Assembly (NCBI GenBank): GCA_030620935.1
Contig: JAUXIP010000081.1
Coordinates: 1 to 7,995, forward strand
Source: Deltaproteobacteria bacterium
Lineage (GTDB): Bacteria > Desulfobacterota_B > Binatia > UBA9968
Reading direction: 5' to 3'
Length of the DNA: 7,995 nucleotides
How positions within the stretch are numbered: the stretch's first letter is position 1; each line of letters opens with the position of its first letter. Below the pieces are notes generated by a model. The model ran no database searches and was not told the origin of the DNA. It worked only from the letters and a program-made list of their open reading frames with translations. Made by a program: the position numbers and the translations under genes. Below, in pieces: positions 1 through 5,413 of this stretch.

Positions 1-210
1 CTACGAAGTCAGTGACACCGGTAGATTGAGCGCGACCTCGCCTTAGGAGCGGGGGTCCCACCGAGCCCTGGCCGAGAAGGAAAGCCGGAACTGACCGAGG
101 CAAGGTGGCCACTGCCGAGGGAATTCCGGAAGGATTTCCGCTCGGCCGGGGCCGGAAGGGCCGCGACGAGAGGCGCGGGAGCGCGAAGCCTTTCCGGTGT
201 CACATCTCGT
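1..210. repeat. GC-rich long imperfect palindrome (foldback element or structured RNA region) downstream of the msh operon
   Basis: Positions 1-256 have no convincing gene. Hand pairing shows nested inverted arms sharing a centre near 107-108: 3-6 with 207-210; 12-21 with 194-203 (10 of 10, GTGACACCGG and its complement); 30-42 with 172-184 (10 of 13); 49-52 with 161-164; 57-59 with 158-160; 61-63 with 153-155; 65-76 with 141-152 (12 pairs, one G-T); 79-83 with 135-139; 85-90 with 124-129; 99-102 with 113-116, around a small GTGGCCAC palindrome at 105-112. About 60 pairs in all, broken by small loops. GC is about 65% against a little over 50% in sampled operon sequence. The right end is 46 nt beyond the mshN stop; the left end may run past the window edge. 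Candidates are a foldback or MITE-like repeat, a large 3' structure limiting readthrough, or a structured RNA. There is no T-run typical of an intrinsic terminator. Confidence 0.55.
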
Positions 211-256
211 GTCAGAGCCAGCACGTAACTTCCCAAGAAAGCCCAAATTTCAGAGG

Positions 257-1360
257 TCAACCCTTAGCCCGAAGCCCCTGGAGATGCAGTCGAACTTTCT
301 CTGCCAGACCCCTATTCCTCTCGCCCGTTAGATCGATAAACTTTTGATAATGCAAGCGTGCCAGGCCCGGCTCTCCCACCTCTTCCAAAACCAAGGCGAG
401 ATTGTAATGTATCTGCGGAAAGTCGGGATTGATGGTCAAGGCCTTTTCCAAGACCTCGCGTGCTTCATGAGGGCGTTCTTGGGATTTGTAAACCAGCCCT
501 AAGTTGTTGTAGGAACTCATACGATGGCGGTCTAACGATAGCGCCGTTTCGTAGTTCTTTATGGCTTGCTCCCAGTCCTTTTTCGTCTGATAGAGAACGC
601 CCAGATTATGATACGCACTTGGATACCGTGGATTCAAAGCCAGCGCTTTTTGGAGCTCGGCAATCCCTTCTTCATACATCCCGAGTTCTTTGTAAACCAC
701 CCCTAGATTGTTATGCGCCTCTACGTAAAGGGGCCACAGCTCGAGGACTTTTTTATAGGCGCGTCGAGCCGAGGGAAACTTCTTTTCCTCTTGATAAAAA
801 AGAGCCAGGTTAAAATGATAGCGTACCTGCTCGGGAAGCTCAGGGGCTACAGCCACGTTGAGATTTTTCTTTTTCTCCCACGGTTCCTCGGCCTTGGCAG
901 GTTCGGCAGGTTTTTTCTCGATTTCCGACGTCTCAGAATCGACTTTTTGCCTAGGCTTTTGAGTTCTCTCCAGTGAAGGAGTTTCCTCTCCGATCTTTTC
1001 CGCCGCTTTCCCGCTGTTTTCCAACGCCAATGGTTCTACTGCCGCAACCATAGGCGGGGGTGCGAGAATCAACTCGGCTTGCCTTTTCTCTACGGTCTCT
1101 GGGGAAACGGCCGCGGGAGAATTGGATTTTGGACCCCGGCCAAAGAAAAAGTAAATAACGAGCACCACGAAAAAAAGAATGCCTGAACCCAGACCCGCCA
1201 TAAGCGTCGGCGAGAGCTTGAGCCGACTCAAAGCAGCACTAAAACTAACCTGCCCGCCTTCTTTGGCCTTGGGCAAAACGCTGGATGCATCCCCCTTGAG
1301 ATAGCGTCTTCCCAGCTTGGCTGATTGCGCTTTTTTGAGCGCGTCTGCAATCAAGCTCAT
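257..1360 (-). CDS. mshN: MshN: membrane-anchored TPR protein with GspB-like N-terminal motif
   Basis: A 367-aa single-pass protein. The first 12 residues, MSLIADALKKAQ, match the short N-terminal motif typical of GspB/ExeB-type proteins. A basic segment leads to a membrane helix at about 53-73, then a Pro/Ala/Glu/Lys-rich linker (about 75-172), then about five tetratricopeptide repeats (about 178-347), clear in HNNLGVVYKELGMYEEGIAEL, AYHNLGVLYQTKKDWEQAI and YNNLGLVYKSQERPHEA. The predicted topology puts the TPRs in the periplasm, where they could hold the secretin or its partners. The ATG overlaps the MshM stop by 4 nt (ATGA) with little ribosome site of its own, so translation is probably coupled and the two products likely work together, as ExeA and ExeB do. 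It is the last recognisable gene of the operon. MshN is assigned from position and architecture; the TPR part alone would be non-specific. Confidence 0.85.
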   Translation of the reverse strand: MSLIADALKKAQSAKLGRRYLKGDASSVLPKAKEGGQVSFSAALSRLKLSPTLMAGLGSGILFFVVLVIYFFFGRGPKSNSPAAVSPETVEKRQAELILAPPPMVAAVEPLALENSGKAAEKIGEETPSLERTQKPRQKVDSETSEIEKKPAEPAKAEEPWEKKKNLNVAVAPELPEQVRYHFNLALFYQEEKKFPSARRAYKKVLELWPLYVEAHNNLGVVYKELGMYEEGIAELQKALALNPRYPSAYHNLGVLYQTKKDWEQAIKNYETALSLDRHRMSSYNNLGLVYKSQERPHEAREVLEKALTINPDFPQIHYNLALVLEEVGEPGLARLHYQKFIDLTGERNRGLAEKVRLHLQGLRAKG

Positions 1361-2637
1361 GGTTTTATTTTCTCAATAGGCCGACTCGAAGTTAAAACGA
1401 GTCGAATTCCAGAAAAACCTTTCTCTTTTTTGAAGGTGTTTTCTACCTTTTCGGCTTCAGCCCTTTCGGTAAATCTCCCCAAGTAGAGGCCGTGGAGGTT
1501 CGTCCCGTCTGTCGCATTCATCTTTGCCAGAAAAAGTGGATAGCCGGTAGCCTTGACCCCCTCAGCGACCTCCAAGGCTTCGGCTTCCGTTGCATACGAA
1601 CCGAGCTGCAGAGCATAGAAAAAAACACCCTGAATTTTCTCTGGTTGGACTTTTGCCTCAGCCGAAGTGGCGGACGAGGACGACTCGCGAATACCTGAGA
1701 GCTTTTCGAATAGCTTGTTATCATGTCCGAGCAAGAGAGCGGCAGCAACAAGACCCAGGCAAAAAGTCGCGAGCCCGGCCAACCCTTGTGCGAGCGCCGG
1801 TCTCAAAAGCCCGTGGGATAAAGTAGTAGCTTCACCGTTTAGACTCTTCAACCCCCTGGCGACCGTCTGGTGTTTAATCTCGCGGCTCTGTTCCGCGTAT
1901 CCGGCCAAGAGGGCCCGATCAGCAGCAAGGTTGATAAGCCGAGGTATTCCCTGGGAATAACTGTAAATCTCCTGGACGGCGCCTGAGGTAAAGTGAATAT
2001 CTCCCGATGAGCCCGCCACCGTCAAACGGTGTTGGACATAGCGGGGCACCTCTTCTTTGCCCAAAGTTTGCAAGTGGTAACGCACTGAAATCCTCTGATT
2101 GAGCTGGCGCAATTGCGGCAGGGAAAGTTTTTCCTTCAGCTCGATCTGTCCCATCAGTATAATCTGCAAGAGCTTCTCTTTTTCCGTTTCCAGGTTGGAA
2201 AGAATGCGGATTTCCTCCAAAACGGCAGGGGAAAGATTTTGAGCCTCGTCAATGATCAGGATGGAGTTCCGGTTGGCGGCCTGCTGGTTGAGGAGAAACT
2301 TATTGAGATTGTCCAATAGCTTTTTTTTGGTCGTCGCCGTTGTCCGAACTCCGAAATCACCGAGAATGCACTGAAGAAGCTCCTGTTCCGAAAACATAGG
2401 GTTGAGGATAAGGGCCGTGTTTGTCGCGGTGGAATCGATTTTGTTCAACAAGACGCGGCAGAGGGTCGTTTTTCCCGCTCCCACCTCTCCGGTAATCAGG
2501 ATGAATCCTTCTCTTTCTTGAATCCCGTAAAGCAGATGTTCGAAGGCCTCCCGGTGATGCTCGCTCAAGAAAAAGAAGCGGGGATCCGGAGTGAGGCTGA
2601 AAGGCTTTTCGCTAAGACCGTAAAATTCCTCGTACAT
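1357..2637 (-). CDS. mshM: MshM: ExeA/GspA-like AAA ATPase with membrane anchor and C-terminal SPOR domain
   Basis: Begins with MYEEFYGLSEKPFSLTPDP, the hallmark start of ExeA-type ATPases. Walker A is GEVGAGKTT (50-58) and Walker B is ILIIDEAQ (126-133), both intact. The AAA+ lid continues to about residue 265 (QGIPRLINLAADRAL near 229-243). A membrane helix lies at about 284-303, then a Ser-rich linker, then a SPOR-like domain at about 337-416 (YALQLGSYATEAEALEVA; LYLGRFTERAEAEKV), which would be periplasmic and could bind denuded peptidoglycan glycan. Aeromonas ExeA also carries a periplasmic peptidoglycan-binding domain, but of another family, and helps secretin assembly; the same job is inferred here from layout and from its place just after the secretin. 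The start follows mshL by 46 nt and has no clear ribosome site. The stop overlaps the next start (ATGA). Length 426 aa. Confidence 0.9.
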   Translation of the reverse strand: MYEEFYGLSEKPFSLTPDPRFFFLSEHHREAFEHLLYGIQEREGFILITGEVGAGKTTLCRVLLNKIDSTATNTALILNPMFSEQELLQCILGDFGVRTTATTKKKLLDNLNKFLLNQQAANRNSILIIDEAQNLSPAVLEEIRILSNLETEKEKLLQIILMGQIELKEKLSLPQLRQLNQRISVRYHLQTLGKEEVPRYVQHRLTVAGSSGDIHFTSGAVQEIYSYSQGIPRLINLAADRALLAGYAEQSREIKHQTVARGLKSLNGEATTLSHGLLRPALAQGLAGLATFCLGLVAAALLLGHDNKLFEKLSGIRESSSSATSAEAKVQPEKIQGVFFYALQLGSYATEAEALEVAEGVKATGYPLFLAKMNATDGTNLHGLYLGRFTERAEAEKVENTFKKEKGFSGIRLVLTSSRPIEKIKP

Positions 2638-2683
2638 GGGGTCTAACGGCAGAAAGGATAACCTGTCTTCTTGTCCATCCGCG

Positions 2684-4285
2684 TTACCACGGAGACCCTC
2701 CTTTCAGCTTTTCCAATTTTTCCAGATGTTGAGCTGTAACCTCATCCGTCTTCTTGCCGACCAAAACGATCGGACGTAACAAAACCACCAGTTCGGATTT
2801 CCCCCGCTCCTGGACCGTCGAGCGAAAGAGGCGGCCAATAACAGGCAAATCCCCTAGAAGGGGGACCTTCCTCTCCACATCGGTTTTTCTGTCCTGCATC
2901 AGCCCCCCGATAATGATCACCTGACCTTCTTTGGCGCGCGCGATGACATCGGCCTCCCTGACATCGAGGATGGGAACTGTAATAGTCGTATCCTGTGTGC
3001 TGATGGACGCATCGCCACTCTTTCTTGACACTGTCGGCCGGACATGGAGAATGACGCTTCCGTCGGAACTGATCTGAGGAGTGATTGCCAAGACCACCCC
3101 TATGGTGACGGTCCTGGGCGTAATTGTCGTGATGGAATCGAAACCGCCCCCCTGAATAGGGATTCTTTCTATCTCAGTGATAAAGAAGACATCATCAGTC
3201 GCGGAACGGAGAATTGCGGTCTGGTTGTTTAGGGTCGCTAGCTTAGGACTGGAAAGGACATTGACCTCTCCCTGCGTGCTCAGGACATTCAACAGAGCCT
3301 CAAAATCGGTGCTGGTCACACCGAATCGGAAATCCCCCTCCGCAGGTGCTAGTTGCTGGCTAAAAATCCTGCCGTCGAATGCGCTTCCCCGCAAGGCGCC
3401 CGCTTTGGCAATAGCCGACCAATCAATGCCAAACTTATACTCGCTGTCTAGGTCGACCTCGACAATCCTGGCTTCAATGAGCACTTGCCGTTGCACAGAC
3501 CTCTCGATGCTCTCCAGAAAAGCAGCAACCCGGTCTAAGAATTTAGGAAGGTCGGTCACGAGAATATTGCCGCTCTGCTTATCCACAACCGCCTTCCCTT
3601 CCGGTGAGAGCAGGCTCTTCACGCCCGCCTCGACATCTTTCCATAAATCAGTATCCGTCGACGTCGTGATGGTTGTTTGACCTGAAGCCCCTGAACCGAC
3701 ACTTCCGGTGCCGGCTGTACCGGTCGTACTGGTCGTCCCGCTGACTCCACCTCCTGAAGTACCAATCTGGGCCGTAGTGGATGAAGATCCTGTCCGCCTA
3801 AGATTGACGTACTGGAGAGAAAGAATTCTTGTTTCCGGAACAGGCTTAAAAACTCGGATGATATTGCGCTTGGTCGAATAGGTCAGCCCGGACAAATCCG
3901 TCAGGGTGTCCAAGGCCTCTTTCAAGGTCACGTCTTTAAGGTCCACCGTGACATTGCCTCCAACATCAGGATGAACCACAATGTTGAATGAGGTCTGTTT
4001 GGATATCGCCATGAGGACTTCACTAATATTCGCCCCGCGAAGCGAGAAGCTATAAAGCCTTTGCGGTTCCTTCTTTTCTTCTATCTCGGTCACGATCAAC
4101 CCCGGAAGCGACTCTCCCGGAGACTTCTCGGGCTGAACGACCCCGCTCTGAGAAACATCGGATACGGTCGTGCGCATCGGCGGCGTCCCCACCGGCACAC
4201 ATGCCGTTGAAGCCACCAGTGTCACAGCCAAAAAACTCCCTATGACAGGGATGCGGCCAATACTGGAAAGTCTACTGCGCTGCAT
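2684..4285 (-). CDS. mshL: MshL: secretin (outer-membrane pore of the pilus)
   Basis: Outer-membrane secretin of the MshL/PilQ/GspD superfamily, the ring-shaped channel through which the fibre passes. The N-terminus is an export signal with a hydrophobic stretch at about 13-27 ending in VASTAC; Cys29 is a probable lipidation site, although the lipobox has Ser at -3 and is not ideal. An STN/N0 domain lies at about 78-148 (SFSLRGANISEVLMAISKQT). A secretin N-domain follows at about 155-265, split by a Gly/Ser/Thr-rich loop (about 165-210). The secretin core spans about 268-510 and ends with the signature VPLLGDLPVIGRLFR (484-498) and ELVVLLRPIVL. No AMIN domain is seen. Its ATG overlaps mshK by 14 nt and has AGGA 8 nt upstream. 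Length 533 aa fits MshL, shorter than most GspD or PilQ. MshL versus another short PilQ-like secretin is decided by neighbours. Confidence 0.93.
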   Translation of the reverse strand: MQRSRLSSIGRIPVIGSFLAVTLVASTACVPVGTPPMRTTVSDVSQSGVVQPEKSPGESLPGLIVTEIEEKKEPQRLYSFSLRGANISEVLMAISKQTSFNIVVHPDVGGNVTVDLKDVTLKEALDTLTDLSGLTYSTKRNIIRVFKPVPETRILSLQYVNLRRTGSSSTTAQIGTSGGGVSGTTSTTGTAGTGSVGSGASGQTTITTSTDTDLWKDVEAGVKSLLSPEGKAVVDKQSGNILVTDLPKFLDRVAAFLESIERSVQRQVLIEARIVEVDLDSEYKFGIDWSAIAKAGALRGSAFDGRIFSQQLAPAEGDFRFGVTSTDFEALLNVLSTQGEVNVLSSPKLATLNNQTAILRSATDDVFFITEIERIPIQGGGFDSITTITPRTVTIGVVLAITPQISSDGSVILHVRPTVSRKSGDASISTQDTTITVPILDVREADVIARAKEGQVIIIGGLMQDRKTDVERKVPLLGDLPVIGRLFRSTVQERGKSELVVLLRPIVLVGKKTDEVTAQHLEKLEKLKGGSPW

Positions 4286-4769
4286 TTGTCATTTCCTTTA
4301 CCTCGATATAAATGAATGGTTCACTCGTCCTAAGGACTCTTTTCTGTCCCCCTTTTTCTAATACAACAGCGTCCGGAAGGATCTCCAAAACCGTCTCATC
4401 CCCAACCTTTTCACCTACGACAACCGTGTGACCATCAACCGTCGCAACCGGCCTGGGCTTGCCGGTAATGATAGCCTTGACTTGTAGATTGATACTTACC
4501 GGTTCTTCCCCTCTTATCTCTTCCTCGGTCAAAAACGGATTCCGTCCCCAAGCGGCGCTTTCGTCAACCACCTTTTTCTCCGCGCCTGCCTTTGCAAATG
4601 TCTGACCGGCGACCCCTTCGGCACTCACCTGTGGAACCGAGGGCGCTGAAACTGCCTTGGTCGCTTTCTTTCCGCCGAGCAACGCCTGCAACCCCGGAAG
4701 GAAGTAATAAATCCCTACACCGGAAAACATTAAAACCGAAATGAGAATCAGCCACTGATCTCGATTCAG
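4272..4769 (-). CDS. mshK: MshK: PilP/GspC-like periplasmic linker protein (probable CTG start)
   Basis: Small bitopic protein linking the inner-membrane alignment complex to the secretin. After an N-terminal membrane helix and an Ala/Val/Lys-rich linker it has a PilP/GspC homology-region pattern: WGRNPFLTEEE (compare the RDPF-like motif of the family), then a beta-rich domain with VKAIITGKPRPVATVDG and a closing VVVGEKVGDETVLEI-type segment. The first ATG is at 4730, but it falls inside the hydrophobic helix and has no ribosome site. The frame stays open back to the mshJ stop, and the CTG at 4769 gives the N-terminus MNRDQWLILISVLMFSG, a normal short cytoplasmic tail plus full membrane helix, with GAGG 4 nt before it. 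I therefore place the start at 4769 (165 aa); the ATG form would be 152 aa. The 3' end overlaps mshL by 14 nt, implying coupled translation. The exact start is uncertain; the gene itself is not. Confidence 0.8.
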   Translation of the reverse strand: MNRDQWLILISVLMFSGVGIYYFLPGLQALLGGKKATKAVSAPSVPQVSAEGVAGQTFAKAGAEKKVVDESAAWGRNPFLTEEEIRGEEPVSINLQVKAIITGKPRPVATVDGHTVVVGEKVGDETVLEILPDAVVLEKGGQKRVLRTSEPFIYIEVKEMTNAAQ

Positions 4770-4778
4770 TGTACCTCA
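4770..4778 (-). promoter_or_regulatory. Ribosome binding site supporting a CTG start for mshK
   Basis: Reading on the minus strand, the mshJ stop TGA is immediately followed by GGTACA and then CTG. The bases GAGG, made of the last two stop-codon bases plus GG, form a Shine-Dalgarno-like core 4 nt before the CTG. Spacing is a little short but usable. No similar core lies before the ATG at 4730, which is preceded by an A/T-rich stretch. This supports the upstream non-AUG start. Confidence 0.45.
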
Positions 4779-5393
4779 GTTAAGACTTTCCTTTTGATAA
4801 TAAGCGCTGAGCACAATCTCAGCCGCCACGACTGGAAACCGCCGTTGCAATTTTACCGACTGGATTCTTATCACCCGGGGGATCTTCTGTAGTGCCTCAA
4901 GGAAATATGCAGTCTGTCGGTAGTCTCCCGAAAACGCCACCGTAACGGCAAAGGAATCTATGGGGCCGGAGCTCTCCGAGGCCTCTGAGGGGTAAGGAGA
5001 AGCGGGTTGGGAGACCACCACTTGAGAGACGTTGCCTGCCTGCGACTGGCCCGGTTCTCCGGGTGGGGCGTGGTCCCCGGTCTTAAAGGTGACTTCTTCC
5101 AGACGGTGACCCCGGGCAAGACGGCTGATCTGTTGAAGTATGGGCGGGATATCTTTATCTTTCGGCAACATGGCAAAAAGTTGTTGGTGAGCCTTTTGCA
5201 TCTCTTTCTTTTGCTCCGGGGTTAAAGGCGGATAATCCCGCCAGAGCTCCTGTCCTTTGCTCAATTGAGCTTCCCAATGCACAATCTCCGTTTTGAGGCG
5301 TTGGATGTTGCGCAGCTTAAAAACCCAAACGAAGATTAAAATCACCGCCAAAATTCCCACGACTACACTGATGGATCGATACCAATTTGTCAT
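4776..5393 (-). CDS. mshJ: MshJ: PilO/GspM-like alignment-complex protein
   Basis: Bitopic inner-membrane protein of 205 aa, close to the usual PilO length. A short cytoplasmic start (MTNWYRS) is followed by a strongly hydrophobic helix at about 7-25, a charged probable coiled coil at about 27-72, and a periplasmic ferredoxin-like fold in two parts: about 72-106 (including LFAMLPKDKDIPPILQQI) and about 142-203 (including FSGDYRQTAYFLEALQ). Between them, residues 107-141 are rich in Pro, Ser, Gly and Gln and look disordered. In known systems PilO/GspM pairs with the PilN/GspL periplasmic domain, and this gene directly follows the fused PilM-PilN gene with a 20-nt gap. The ribosome site before the ATG is weak (GCTGGTTAA), so it may depend on translation from upstream. 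Identity rests on topology, size, fold pattern and position; similarity within this family is always low. Confidence 0.85.
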   Translation of the reverse strand: MTNWYRSISVVVGILAVILIFVWVFKLRNIQRLKTEIVHWEAQLSKGQELWRDYPPLTPEQKKEMQKAHQQLFAMLPKDKDIPPILQQISRLARGHRLEEVTFKTGDHAPPGEPGQSQAGNVSQVVVSQPASPYPSEASESSGPIDSFAVTVAFSGDYRQTAYFLEALQKIPRVIRIQSVKLQRRFPVVAAEIVLSAYYQKESLN

Positions 5394-5413
5394 TTAACCA
5401 GCTGCTTTCGAAT

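Noticed and set aside
1..256. Integron attC site or tRNA/rRNA fragment in the palindromic region
   Set aside because: I found no paired GTTRRRY/RYYYAAC boxes at the palindrome ends and no tRNA arms such as a GGTTCGAATC-type T loop. The structure is too long and GC-rich for a typical attC.
204..256. Intrinsic terminator after mshN
   Set aside because: Only a weak 4-bp GAAA/TTTC pairing near 237-251 and no T-run on the minus strand. If termination occurs here it would have to be by the larger palindrome or by Rho.
9..260. Minus-strand frame of 83 codons starting with TTG overlapping the mshN stop (TTGA)
   Set aside because: The overlap looks like coupled translation, but the product is Pro/Arg/Ala/Ser-rich with no recognisable domain, most of the frame lies within the palindrome, and high GC alone keeps frames open. 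An alternative minus frame and a plus frame are equally open here. Not supported as a gene.
460..813. Plus-strand open frame of 117 codons
   Set aside because: Antisense to the TPR region of mshN; no domain and no ribosome site noticed.
3177..3680. Plus-strand open frame of 167 codons
   Set aside because: Lies wholly antisense to the secretin gene, whose domains are unmistakable; the Ser/Arg/Thr-rich product has no recognisable feature.
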